The position numbers and the translations under genes were made by a program. This document shows positions 35,946 through 45,982 of a stretch of DNA of 64,000 bases, piece after piece. Location: positions 10,022 to 74,021 of the forward strand of contig DIZW01000116.1 in assembly GCA_002428015.1 (NCBI GenBank), read 5' to 3'. A model generated the notes under the pieces. That model did not search any database. It saw only the letters and a program-made list of their open reading frames with translations, and was not told where the DNA came from. How positions within the stretch are numbered: the stretch's first letter is position 1; each line of letters begins with the position of its first letter. The DNA comes from Oxalobacteraceae bacterium UBA6018. GTDB taxonomy: Bacteria > Pseudomonadota > Gammaproteobacteria > Burkholderiales > Burkholderiaceae_D.

Positions 35946-37392
35946 AGACGTGGTCCACCCCTTCCTGAAGTTCTATACGGCCGCGCCGCAGTGGGTCAAG
36001 AGCTCGGTCGGCTACATGTATTCGCTGGCGCCGGCCGGCCTGCGCTACGGCGCCAAGTACCAGGAGTTCCTGGCCGAGATCGAGCGCTCGTCCGACACCG
36101 TTTGGCTGCGCAAGCGCGCCGACGACAAGCTGCTGGCCACCTTGCGCTGGGCGGTCGAGACGGTGCCGGCCTTCGCCCACCTCCAGGGCGAATTCAAGCG
36201 CGACCGCGCGCCGGCCGAGCTGCTGACCGCGTTTCCACCCCTGTCCAAGGAGGCCATCAAGGCCGACAGCGCGCGCTACCTGTCGCGCGCGATGGGCCCG
36301 CAAACCCATCTGATGGCCTTCACCGGCGGCTCCACCTCGGTGCCCATGAAGCTGTACCTGGAAAAATACGTCTCGCGCTCCAAGGACTTCGCCTACAACA
36401 CCACCTTCGACCGCGTCGCGGGCATTGGCCCGGGCGACACCATCCTGGCCCTGCGCGGGCGCACCGTGCCCGGCGCCGGCAGGCCGGGCGGGCCGCTGTG
36501 GATGTTCGATCCGATCAAGCGCTACCTGCACCTGTCGTCCGACCACCTGGAGCCGGAATTCATGCCGCGCTACGTGGAGGCGATCCGCAAGTGGAAGCCG
36601 TCCTTCATCCACGCCTTCCCGTCGGCCCTGGTGCCGCTGGCGCGCTGGCTCAAGGCCAACCCGGCGCCCGACGTGAGCGCGCGCATCCGCTGCATCCAGC
36701 TGTTTTCCGAGAACATCTACGACTACCAGGTCGCGTTGATGCGCGAGGTCTTCGACTGCCCCGTGCTGCTCGACTACGGCCACTCCGAGCGCGCCGTCAA
36801 GGCCATCTCCATGCCGGACGACCCGCGCTATTTCTTCTGGCCCCTGTATGGCAAGGTCGAGCTGATCGACCTGGACGGCCAGCCGGTCACCGAACCCGGG
36901 GTGCTGGGCGAGATCGTCGCCACCGGTTTCGACAACCGGGTCATGCCGCTGATCCGCTACCGCACGGGCGACCTGGCCATGTGGAGCGCCGCGCCCAACC
37001 ATACCCGGCCCGGCTTTCCCGTCGTCGAACGCATTGAGGGCCGGCTGCAGGAGTTCCTGGTGTGCCACGACCACCGCCTGGTGTCGATCTGTACTATCGG
37101 CGCGGCCCACTTCGAACAACTGGCCAGCGCCGACCGCATGCAATTCGAACAGCACGCGCCCGGCAAGGCCGTGCTCAAGGTCCTGTCCGACACCGAGCTG
37201 TCGGGGCGCGCCCGCGACGCCCTCGCGGCCGGCATCCGCGCCAAGACCCAGGGCGGGCTGCAGGTCGAGATCGTGCGGGTGGACGCGATCGACCGCTCGG
37301 TCTCCGGCAAGCACAAGCTGCTGCTGCAGCACCTGGACATTTCCCATTACCTGGGCGCGGCCCACCTGGACCCGGCCGGGACCGAGCAATGA
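35935..37392 (+). CDS. PaaK/CapK-like AMP-binding enzyme, copy 1
   Basis: A 485-residue member of the phenylacetate-CoA ligase-like (CapK) family. The P-loop equivalent reads FTGGSTSVPMKLYLEK (about residue 125-140); the middle has FSENIYDYQVALMREVFDCPVLLDYGHSER and the C-domain ELIDLDGQPVTEPGVLGEIVATG with RYRTGDLAMW. CapK-like proteins recur in capsule and EPS loci, where they may adenylate and attach an acyl or amino-acid substituent; the true substrate is unknown. It overlaps the preceding transferase by 11 nt. A second, shorter relative lies at 40469. Confidence 0.8.
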   Translation: MPIEDVVHPFLKFYTAAPQWVKSSVGYMYSLAPAGLRYGAKYQEFLAEIERSSDTVWLRKRADDKLLATLRWAVETVPAFAHLQGEFKRDRAPAELLTAFPPLSKEAIKADSARYLSRAMGPQTHLMAFTGGSTSVPMKLYLEKYVSRSKDFAYNTTFDRVAGIGPGDTILALRGRTVPGAGRPGGPLWMFDPIKRYLHLSSDHLEPEFMPRYVEAIRKWKPSFIHAFPSALVPLARWLKANPAPDVSARIRCIQLFSENIYDYQVALMREVFDCPVLLDYGHSERAVKAISMPDDPRYFFWPLYGKVELIDLDGQPVTEPGVLGEIVATGFDNRVMPLIRYRTGDLAMWSAAPNHTRPGFPVVERIEGRLQEFLVCHDHRLVSICTIGAAHFEQLASADRMQFEQHAPGKAVLKVLSDTELSGRARDALAAGIRAKTQGGLQVEIVRVDAIDRSVSGKHKLLLQHLDISHYLGAAHLDPAGTEQ

Positions 37393-38453
37393 AGCAGGTG
37401 GTGATGCTGGGCCCGTCGCCGGCGGCGCGCGGCGGGATGGCCACGGTGATCGCCACCTTGCTCGAGCACGGCTACGAGGCGGACGGGCGCTGCCGCTTCA
37501 TCGCCACCCACGTGGATGGCTCCCCCGCCAGGAAGGCCGCGCGCGCGCTGGCCGCGCTGGGGCAGGTGACGTTCCTGCTGGCGCGCGGCAAGGTGGCACT
37601 GCTGCACGTGCACGTCGCCTCGGGCGTGAGCTTCTGGCGCAAGGCCGCCTTCATCGGCATGGCGCGCCTGTTCCGCTGCCCCGTGTTGTTTCATTTGCAC
37701 GGAGGGGAATTCCGCGAATTCATCGAGCAGCGCCTGCCGCCGCGGCGGCGCCGCCTGGCCCTGTCCCTGATCCGCGGCTCGGCCGCCGCCTTCGCCCTGA
37801 CCACGCCCTCGGCCGACTGGCTGCGCGCCTATTGCGGCCTGGCGCGTGTGGAAGTCTTCCCCAACCCCATCGGCGGGCCCGTGCGCGACCCGGCGGTGGC
37901 GCGCGCCGGGCGCGGCGACGAGATCCTGTTCCTCGGCCGGCTGGAGGAAAAGAAGGGCGTGTTCGATTTGCTGCGCGCCTTCGCCATCGTCCACGCCGCC
38001 CGCCCCGCACAGCGCCTAGTGCTGGCCGGCGACGGCGACCAGGCTCCCGTGCGGGCCCTGGCGCGCGAGCTCGGCGTCGAGGCCGCCGTCGATCTGCCGG
38101 GCTGGGTCGGGCCCGCGCGCCGGACCGCGCTGATGAACCGTGCCGCCCTGTTCGTCTTGGCATCACATCATGAACAGATGCCCATGGCCATACTTGAAGC
38201 AATGGCATCAGGTACGGCGATTTTAGCAACAAATGTCGGCGCGGTAGCAGATATGTTGGCCTATAGCAATAGCGAAAGTGTGGTGCCTGTGAAAGAAATT
38301 GCTGTTCTCGCTGCCTCAATTTTACGCATTCTGACCGATAATATCCGCACGGATACGTTGGCTATGCGGGGACTTGAGAAGGTGAAGTCCGAGTACATAG
38401 TCGAAACAGTAATACTTCGTCTTCGACGACGTTATGAGGAGTTAGCAGCATGA
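37389..38453 (+). CDS. glycosyltransferase family 4 with a compositional break
   Basis: A 354-residue GT4 enzyme: GPSPAARGGMATVIATLLEHG at the start, VLFHLHGGEFREF, VEVFPNPIGG, EILFLGRLEEKKGVFDLLRAFA, LVLAGDGDQ and the donor-site ALFVLASHHEQMPMAILEAMASGTAILATNVGAVADM. The protein is complete, but the DNA changes sharply at about 38160: upstream codons are near 75-80 % GC, and 38161-38460 is about 47 % GC. The low-GC patch encodes the last 97 residues and the start of the next gene. This suggests a recombination boundary inside the gene. The start overlaps the previous stop by ATGA. Confidence 0.88.
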   Translation: MKQVVMLGPSPAARGGMATVIATLLEHGYEADGRCRFIATHVDGSPARKAARALAALGQVTFLLARGKVALLHVHVASGVSFWRKAAFIGMARLFRCPVLFHLHGGEFREFIEQRLPPRRRRLALSLIRGSAAAFALTTPSADWLRAYCGLARVEVFPNPIGGPVRDPAVARAGRGDEILFLGRLEEKKGVFDLLRAFAIVHAARPAQRLVLAGDGDQAPVRALARELGVEAAVDLPGWVGPARRTALMNRAALFVLASHHEQMPMAILEAMASGTAILATNVGAVADMLAYSNSESVVPVKEIAVLAASILRILTDNIRTDTLAMRGLEKVKSEYIVETVILRLRRRYEELAA

Positions 38454-40447
38454 TCACACTTAGAAGCACTCTGGCAACGTTACTTTTCGCCGGGGTTGCC
38501 AGCACCGCGTCGGCCCAGTTCACCGTGCCCGCCGCCACCTACACGAGCACCGAGCTGGCCGCCATTACCAGCGCCCTGAGCAGCACTTCGCTGTCCACCG
38601 CGATCGACACTTTCGACGCCACCACCCCGGTGATGGGCCACCCGCGCCTGTTCAAGGGCCTGGCCGATTACGCCGGCATCGTCGCCGCGACCAAGGCCGA
38701 GCGCCTGAACTCGATCACCGCGCTGTCGGGCTACCTGAAGCGCAATTCCGTCACCACCATCAGCAGCACCCTGACCTCGCAGATCAATTCGAAGGACAAC
38801 ACCACCCGCATAGCCAGCTGGTGGCAGCAGGACCGTCTGCTCGAAGGCATCGCGGAGTCGGCCGTGGCCTGGTATATGACCAAGGATTCCTGGTTCCTCG
38901 GCGAGATGCACGCCCGCATGAACCTGTTCGGCCCGGCCGCCCTGAACCGCAGCTGCACTGGCGACGTCTCGGAAACCCGCGACTACGCCTGGTATTTCGC
39001 GCTGGCCTACGATTTCGCCTACGCTGGCATGACCGCCGCCGACCGCCAGTTGGTCAAGGACGTCATCACCAGTTGCGGCAACGCCGGCCTGGCCAAGGTG
39101 TCCGACACCGTCAAGGCCTATCCGGAAAACGGCATCGCCTTCAATGCCCTCGGCAAGTTCGTCGGCGCGCTGCTGATCGTGCGCGGCGAGACCCCGGCCA
39201 TCAACGCCTGGCTGCGCACCGCGCTGCCGGTGTACGTGGCCAGCGTGAGCCCATGGGGCGGCGACGACGGCGGCTTCGCCAACGGTTCCAGCTACGCCGA
39301 GTGGGACGCCGGCGAATCGATGGTGATGTGGGACCTGATCGAGCGCGTGCTGAACGTGCCTTTCTACAAAAAGCCATGGCTGACCGAATTCGCCCGCTTC
39401 ATCGCTTACGCGCTGCCGCCCGGCACCCCGGTGGGCGTGTTCGGCGACGGCGCCGAACTGAACCGGACCGAGGACTGGGCCCGCTTCGGCAAGGCCATCA
39501 TGAACCGCTCCGACACCACCCTGTCGCACTGGTACGTCAAGCAGGAAACCGGCGAGGACTACGCGCGCCTGCACATCATCCTGAGCCCACGCGAGTACGG
39601 CAGCGTGGTCACCTTGCCCTCGACCCAGCCGCTGGGCGCCTACTTCCCGGTGGTGGGCTGGGCCGCCATGCACAGCTCGCTGACGGACCGCCTGCGCACC
39701 TCGGTGTTCTTCAAGAGCAGCCCTTTCGGTTCGGTCAACCACTCCCACGCCGACCAGAACGCCTTCGTGATGTATTCCAAGGGCAAGGTCCTGGCCATGG
39801 ACAGCGGCTACTACGACTACTACAACTCGCCCCACTGGCGCGACTACTACAAGCAGACCAAAGCGCATAACGCGATCACCTTCAACGGCGGCTACGGCCA
39901 GAGCCTGGGCGCCACCGGCCTGGGCGAGCGCTCCGCCTCGGGCAAGCTGACCAAGTTCCTGCAGTCGCCCGCCTACGACATCACCACCGGCGACGCCACC
40001 GCCGCCTATGCCGGCCAGCTGACCCAGGCCAAGCGCACCCTGGTGTTCATCCGCCCCTCGACCCTGGTCACGGTGGACCAGCTGAACAGCCTGACGGCCC
40101 GCAAGTACGAGTACAACCTGCACACCACGGTGGCCTTGTCCGGCACCGCGGCCGCCTTCCGCGAGGACCTGTCGCCGGCCGAGATGTGCGGCACCGTGGC
40201 CTCGCCGGCCGCGCTCACCCAGAGCACCAGCGTGGGCTACTACCCGGCTCCGACGGTGGCCGCCGGCCCCCACTACTGGAACAAGTTCGGCTACAGCACC
40301 GCCGCGCTCAAGGGGATGATCGTGTCCGTGCTGCGCACCGATTGCACCATTGCCAAACCGAACATCACCTTTAGCGGCGCTAATGCTACGATTGAGGTGA
40401 GCGGTCGCGTCATCTCGGTGACCGACCTGGACGTGACGGTGAAATAA
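38450..40447 (+). CDS. exported heparinase II/III-like polysaccharide lyase
   Basis: A 665-residue secreted protein with signal peptide ITLRSTLATLLFAGVASTASA. The middle part is an alpha/alpha toroid (RDYAWYFALAYDFAYAGMT, GGFANGSSYAEWDAGESMVMWDLIERVL). The C-terminal half holds the heparinase II/III-like beta-sandwich signature SSPFGSVNHSHADQNAFVMYSKGKVLAMDSGYYDYY, with the NHSHADQN His-rich active-site segment, and HNAITFNG. Sitting in the EPS operon, it may trim or release the polymer in the periplasm, as alginate-lyase-type proteins do in alginate operons. Substrate is not known. Confidence 0.82.
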   Translation: MITLRSTLATLLFAGVASTASAQFTVPAATYTSTELAAITSALSSTSLSTAIDTFDATTPVMGHPRLFKGLADYAGIVAATKAERLNSITALSGYLKRNSVTTISSTLTSQINSKDNTTRIASWWQQDRLLEGIAESAVAWYMTKDSWFLGEMHARMNLFGPAALNRSCTGDVSETRDYAWYFALAYDFAYAGMTAADRQLVKDVITSCGNAGLAKVSDTVKAYPENGIAFNALGKFVGALLIVRGETPAINAWLRTALPVYVASVSPWGGDDGGFANGSSYAEWDAGESMVMWDLIERVLNVPFYKKPWLTEFARFIAYALPPGTPVGVFGDGAELNRTEDWARFGKAIMNRSDTTLSHWYVKQETGEDYARLHIILSPREYGSVVTLPSTQPLGAYFPVVGWAAMHSSLTDRLRTSVFFKSSPFGSVNHSHADQNAFVMYSKGKVLAMDSGYYDYYNSPHWRDYYKQTKAHNAITFNGGYGQSLGATGLGERSASGKLTKFLQSPAYDITTGDATAAYAGQLTQAKRTLVFIRPSTLVTVDQLNSLTARKYEYNLHTTVALSGTAAAFREDLSPAEMCGTVASPAALTQSTSVGYYPAPTVAAGPHYWNKFGYSTAALKGMIVSVLRTDCTIAKPNITFSGANATIEVSGRVISVTDLDVTVK

Positions 40448-40468
40448 CACAGGGGATGAGGGTGGCGC

Positions 40469-41803
40469 ATGGCGGGTGACGGGTCGATTCTGCAATCACT
40501 GGTGGGCCGCCTGCGGTTCGGCCTGATCGACCTGGTCAGGCGGACCAACTCGGTGGCCTTGTTGCGCGACCTGGAGCGCCTGCAGTTCGAACCGCCCGAG
40601 CGCCTGCGCCAGCGCCAGCAGGCGCTGCTGCGGGAGTACACCGCCCTGGTCAAGGGCGCCAGCCCGCTGTACGCCGGCTATGCCGGCTTCGACGCCTTCC
40701 CCATCATCGACAAGGCCTACGCCGGCGCCCACCGCGAGCAGTTGTTCAACCGCGCCTACAAGGGCAAGCTGGTGCGCAAGAAGACCGGCGGCTCCACCGG
40801 CGAGCCTTTCGTCTACTACACCGGCGTGAAGGCCCAGTCCTACCTGTGGGCCGCCATCCTGCTCAGCTGGCGCGTGGCCGGCTACCGCCTGGGCGAGCCG
40901 GTCGCCTTCGTGGCCGGCACCGCCCTGTTCGGCACCGGCTACAAGCAGAAGATCTACTACGCGCTCATGAACGTGCACATGTTCTCGGCCTTCGACATGT
41001 CCGCCGCCAAGCTCGACGCCTACGCCGCCGGCATCGCCAAAGCCGGCTGCCGCCTGCTGTACGGCTACGCCTCGGCCATCCACCAGCTGGCCCTGCACAT
41101 CAACGAGCACGCCCTGGCGCCGCCGTTCCGCCTGCGCGGCGTGGTGTGCACGGCCGAAGTGCTGACCCCGGCCATGCGCGCCACCATCGAGCAAGCCTTC
41201 AAGGTGCCGTGCTTCAGCCAGTACGGCTGCAACGACGCCGGCGTCTCGGCCTACGAGTGCGAGCGGCGCGACGGCTTCCACCTGATCAGCCAGCGCGCCT
41301 ACACCGAGGTCCAGGACGACGGCCGCCTGGTATCGACCGACCTGTCCAACGACGCCTTCTTCCTGCCCCGCTACGACACGGGCGACCTGGTCACCATGGC
41401 CGAGGCGCCCTGTCCCTGCGGGCGCGGCTTTCCGCTCATCAAAACCGTGGTGGGGCGCGCCAACGACCTGGTCCAGGACCGGAACGGCAACGCCGTGCAT
41501 TCCGAATTCTTCACCCATCTGTTTCGCGAGGACAGCCGCATCAACGGCTTCCAGGTGCTGTACGATGCGCGCCAGCTGGTCGTGGTCGTCCAGTGCGCCG
41601 ACCCGGCTTTCGCCCACGAGCCCTATGCCCAGCGCATCGGCGCGGCGCTCGTATTCGACACGGTGCGCTTCTCCGTCAACCGCCCCTTCGTGGCCAGCAC
41701 CAACGGCAAGCACCGTTTCGTCATGCGTGTCGACAGCGTGGCCGAGGCGCTGGGCGAGGGGCGCGACGGCGTGGTGGCGGCCAGCAAGCTGCTAGTATGC
41801 TGA
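40469..41803 (+). CDS. PaaK/CapK-like AMP-binding enzyme, copy 2
   Basis: A 444-residue relative of the protein at 35935. The nucleotide-binding motif is KKTGGSTGEPFVYYTG (about residue 107), followed by LLYGYASAIHQLA, FRLRGVVCTAEVLTP, FSQYGCNDAGVSAYEC, PRYDTGDLVTMAEAPCPCGRGFPLI. The CPCGRG cluster occurs in many CapK proteins. GAGGG sits about 8 nt before the ATG. Two CapK-like proteins in one EPS locus suggest two acyl-type decorations or a split activation/transfer pathway; that is inference. Confidence 0.82.
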   Translation: MAGDGSILQSLVGRLRFGLIDLVRRTNSVALLRDLERLQFEPPERLRQRQQALLREYTALVKGASPLYAGYAGFDAFPIIDKAYAGAHREQLFNRAYKGKLVRKKTGGSTGEPFVYYTGVKAQSYLWAAILLSWRVAGYRLGEPVAFVAGTALFGTGYKQKIYYALMNVHMFSAFDMSAAKLDAYAAGIAKAGCRLLYGYASAIHQLALHINEHALAPPFRLRGVVCTAEVLTPAMRATIEQAFKVPCFSQYGCNDAGVSAYECERRDGFHLISQRAYTEVQDDGRLVSTDLSNDAFFLPRYDTGDLVTMAEAPCPCGRGFPLIKTVVGRANDLVQDRNGNAVHSEFFTHLFREDSRINGFQVLYDARQLVVVVQCADPAFAHEPYAQRIGAALVFDTVRFSVNRPFVASTNGKHRFVMRVDSVAEALGEGRDGVVAASKLLVC

Positions 41804-41827
41804 GTCCGTGCACCTTGGGCACGCGCG

Positions 41828-41857
41828 TGGACACCCGTTCATCATTCTCTATATAAT
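41828..41857 (+). promoter_or_regulatory. internal promoter of the EPS locus (before second epimerase)
   Basis: TGGACA (41828-41833), an 18-nt spacer and a perfect TATAAT (41852-41857) sit in an AT-rich gap. The predicted transcription start (about 41864) leaves a leader of about 23 nt before ATG 41887 and argues against the in-frame TTG at 41857. Confidence 0.6.
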
Positions 41858-41886
41858 TGCAACCTTTACAAATACAGTATATTACT

Positions 41887-43023
41887 ATGCCGATGATTTA
41901 TCTGGTCGCAGGCGCTCGGCCCAACTTCATGAAGATCGCGCCGATCGTGCGTGCCTTGCAGCAGCAAATGGCGCTCAAGTTCCAGATCATCCACACCGGG
42001 CAGCATTACGACCGCGACATGAACGAGGTCTTTTTTGAGGAGCTCGGCATTCCGCAGCCGGACGTGTTCATGGGGGCTGGCGGCGGCAGCCATGCCCAGC
42101 AGACCGCCAGGATCATGGTCGCGTTCGAGGAGCTGTGCCTGGCCAACCGTCCCGACGCGGTGCTGGTGGTGGGCGACGTCAACTCGACGCTCGCGTGCTC
42201 CATTTCAGCTAAAAAATTGAACATTCCCGTGGCCCACGTCGAGGCCGGCCTGCGCAGCGGCGACATGACCATGCCGGAGGAGATCAACCGCCTCGTCACC
42301 GACAGCATCAGCGACTGGTTCTTCGTCACCGAGCCCAGCGCCGTCGAGCATCTGCGCCGCGAGGGCAAGCGCGAGGGCAGCATCCATTATGTCGGCCACG
42401 TGATGGTCGACAACGTCCTGTTCCAGGCCGATAAGCTCGCCGCCGCCGGCGCCCCCCGCTTCGACACCAGCGCCTGGAAGGCCGAGCGGCTGGCCGGAGG
42501 AGGGCGCTATGGCGTCGTCACCCTGCACCGTCCCAGCAACGTGGACGACGCCCTCGCCATGCGCAAGGTGGCCGGCGCGTTGACCGAGATCGCCGCCGAA
42601 TTGCCGCTGATCTTCCCGGTGCACCCGCGCACCCGTAACAACCTCGAGTCGTTCGGGATCGACCTCGGCCCCAACATCACCCTGGTCGGCCCGCAAGCCT
42701 ACATGGCCTTCCTGAATTTGTGGAAGGACGCCGCCGTGGTGCTCACCGACAGCGGCGGCCTGCAGGAGGAAACCACGGCCCTGGGCGTGCCCTGCATCAC
42801 CATCCGCGAGAACACCGAGCGTCCGGTCACGGTCGACGAGGGTTCCAACGTGCTGGCCGGCACCGATCCGGCGCGCATCGTCAGTGCCGCCCGCCAGGTG
42901 CTGGGCGGCGAGGGCAAATGGGGCGCCTCGCCCCACGGCCGCCGCCCCCACCTGTGGGACGGCAAGGCCGCCGAGCGCATCGTCGCCGTCATGGCGCGCG
43001 CCTTGTCGGGAGCGCCGTCGTGA
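41887..43023 (+). CDS. wecB: UDP-N-acetylglucosamine 2-epimerase (non-hydrolysing), copy 2
   Basis: A 378-residue second UDP-GlcNAc 2-epimerase: AGARPNFMKIAPIVRAL, HTGQHYDRDMNEVFFEELGI, VVGDVNSTLA, HVEAGLRSGDMTMPEEINRLVTD, TLHRPSNVD, HPRTRNN and TDSGGLQEETTALGVPCITIRENTERPVTVDEGSN. It is distinct from copy 1 (32211), so not a recent duplication. It begins a sub-operon with tagA-like and UDP-HexNAc dehydrogenase genes, which fits UDP-ManNAc to UDP-ManNAcA supply. The ribosome-binding site is weak; start chosen from the promoter position. Confidence 0.88.
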   Translation: MPMIYLVAGARPNFMKIAPIVRALQQQMALKFQIIHTGQHYDRDMNEVFFEELGIPQPDVFMGAGGGSHAQQTARIMVAFEELCLANRPDAVLVVGDVNSTLACSISAKKLNIPVAHVEAGLRSGDMTMPEEINRLVTDSISDWFFVTEPSAVEHLRREGKREGSIHYVGHVMVDNVLFQADKLAAAGAPRFDTSAWKAERLAGGGRYGVVTLHRPSNVDDALAMRKVAGALTEIAAELPLIFPVHPRTRNNLESFGIDLGPNITLVGPQAYMAFLNLWKDAAVVLTDSGGLQEETTALGVPCITIRENTERPVTVDEGSNVLAGTDPARIVSAARQVLGGEGKWGASPHGRRPHLWDGKAAERIVAVMARALSGAPS

Positions 43024-43799
43024 ACCCGGCGTCCCAGGGCGCGCCAGCGGGACGCATCGGCATGATGGGCTGCCTGATGGACAACCTGAGCATGGAAGAA
43101 ACCCTGCAGCGGGTCGAGGGCTTCATCGCCAGCGGCCAGCCGCACCAGCACGTGGTGGTCAACGTGGACAAGCTGGTCAAGGCCAGCCGCGATCCCGAAC
43201 TGCGCCGCATCATCAACGAGTGCGCGCTGATCAACGTGGACGGCATGCCGGTGGTGTGGGCCGCGCGCCTGCTGGGCCGCCCGATCAAGGAGCGCGTGGC
43301 CGGGGTCGACCTGTTCGAGGCCCTCATGCGGCGCGCCGCCGAGAAAGGCTGGCGCGTGTTCCTGCTGGGCGCGCGCGAGGAAGTCGTGGCCGGCGTCAAG
43401 CAGGCCTACGCGCACAAGTACCGCGGCCTGACCATCGCCGGCTACCGCAACGGCTACTGGACGCCCGAGGAGGAGCCGGCCGTGGTCGAGCAGATCGCCG
43501 CGGCCCGCGCCGACCTGCTGTTCGTGGCCATCAGCTCGCCCAAGAAAGAGCATTTCCTCGGCCAGTACCAGGCGCGCATGAAGATCCCCTTCGCCATGGG
43601 CGTGGGCGGCACCTTCGACGTGGCCGTCGGCAAGGTCAAGCGCGCTCCCGTGTGGATGCAGAAGTCGGGCCTGGAATGGTTCTACCGCTTCCTCCAGGAG
43701 CCGCGCCGCATGTTCCGCCGTTATTTCATCGAAGACATGGCGTTCATCGGCTTGTTCCTCAAGGAAGCGCTGCGCCGCGAAATCCCTCCAACACGATAA
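43020..43799 (+). CDS. WecG/TagA/CpsF family glycosyltransferase
   Basis: A 259-residue protein of glycosyltransferase family 26. Visible: VVVNVDKLVKASRDPELRRIINECALINVDGMPVVWAARLLG, ERVAGVDLFEALM, VFLLGAREEVV, FVAISSPKKEHFLGQY and MGVGGTFDVAVGKVKRAP (the GGxFDxxxG motif). Members transfer ManNAc(A) to GlcNAc-PP-lipid in ECA or teichoic-acid synthesis, so this enzyme may use the UDP-ManNAc(A) made by its neighbours. GTG start overlapping the epimerase stop. Confidence 0.88.
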   Translation: MNPASQGAPAGRIGMMGCLMDNLSMEETLQRVEGFIASGQPHQHVVVNVDKLVKASRDPELRRIINECALINVDGMPVVWAARLLGRPIKERVAGVDLFEALMRRAAEKGWRVFLLGAREEVVAGVKQAYAHKYRGLTIAGYRNGYWTPEEEPAVVEQIAAARADLLFVAISSPKKEHFLGQYQARMKIPFAMGVGGTFDVAVGKVKRAPVWMQKSGLEWFYRFLQEPRRMFRRYFIEDMAFIGLFLKEALRREIPPTR

Positions 43800-43814
43800 T
43801 AAGGTGAGTTTTTT

Positions 43815-45094
<1,280 letters not shown>

Positions 45095-45095
<1 letters not shown>

Positions 45096-45820
45096 TGCGG
45101 CGCCGCGGCGCGCGCCAGCGCGGAGCGGCCTTGCTGCTCTTGCTGGCCGTGCTCGGCCTCGGTGCCGCCTCGGTGTTCATGAACGGGGTGGCGCGCTTCG
45201 ACCTGCGCACCGCGCCGGAACGGCGCACCGAGCAGGCCTTGAAAGAGGCGCGCGACGCCCTGATCGGTTTCGCGCTGTCGCATGGGCGCTTGCCGCGCCC
45301 GGCGCGCGAGACCGCCTCCGGGCGCGAGTTCGACGGCCGCTGCGGCGACGACGCCAGCTGCACGGGCTTCCTGCCCTGGGCCAGCCTGGGCATCGCGCCC
45401 GGCGACGGCTGGGGCCGGCTGCTGCGCTACAGCGTGAGCCCGGTGATGACCACCGCGCCCCTGCAGACCACGATCGCGGTCGGCACCAAGACCGTGCTCA
45501 CGCGCCGCGGCGCGGGCCTGGCCTACGTGGTTGGCCACCCCGACTGTTCGCTCGGCAGCCAGTGCGCGGCCGCCGTGGTGCTCTCGTCCGGGCGCGACAA
45601 CCTGGGCGTGACGCTGCAGGGAGTGGCCCAGCCGGGCGATTCGTCCAGCAACGCCGACGAGCGCGCCAACGCGCGCGCCAGCACCGCCTTCATGCTGCGC
45701 GCGCGCGCCGGCGACGCGCGCGCCCCCGGCGGCGAATTCGACGACCAGCTGGCCTGGATCAGCGTGGACCAGCTGCTCGGCCCCATGAGCCGGGCGCGTG
45801 TGCTGCCGCGCGGCGAATGA
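45095..45820 (+). CDS. prepilin-like hypothetical protein
   Basis: A 241-residue protein whose N-terminus, RQRGAALLLLLAVLGLGAASVFMNG, looks like a PilX/GspK-type prepilin: basic leader, Gly at the expected cleavage site, then a hydrophobic helix, without Glu at +5. The rest is globular with four Cys (CGDDASC and DCSLGSQC) that could form disulfides, and WASLGIAPGDGWGRLLRYSV near residue 93. The neighbours are EPS genes; related prepilin-like genes lie at 52820-62317. Start chosen at ATG 45095 by overlap with the dehydrogenase stop; ATG 45083 is an alternative. Confidence 0.55.
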
Positions 45821-45857
45821 GCGCTTGCGTCTATTGCGTATAGAATCCCTACCTGGC

Positions 45858-45894
45858 GCGCCGGGACAATCGCCCTGGGCGATTGTCCCGGCGC
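45858..45894. repeat. perfect 37-nt palindrome
   Basis: An 18-bp perfect stem (GCGCCGGGACAATCGCCC and its exact complement) around one central T. It is not followed by a T-tract, so it is not a standard intrinsic terminator. Confidence 0.75.
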
Positions 45895-45926
45895 TTGCGC
45901 GCGATTGTTCAGCAATATCCATCAGC

Positions 45927-45957
45927 GCCGCCCCACGCACTTGCGGGCGGCTTTTTT
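45927..45957 (+). terminator. rho-independent terminator before galE
   Basis: GCCGCCC (45927-45933), an 11-nt loop, GGGCGGC (45945-45951) and six T (45952-45957). It would end transcription from the tviB/prepilin-like genes, 25 nt before the galE start. Confidence 0.7.
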
Positions 45958-45982
45958 CGAACTGTGAAAGCGAGAAGACAGC

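Noticed and set aside
45858..45894. Palindrome as intrinsic terminator
   Set aside because: No T-tract follows; the true terminator is 30 bp downstream.
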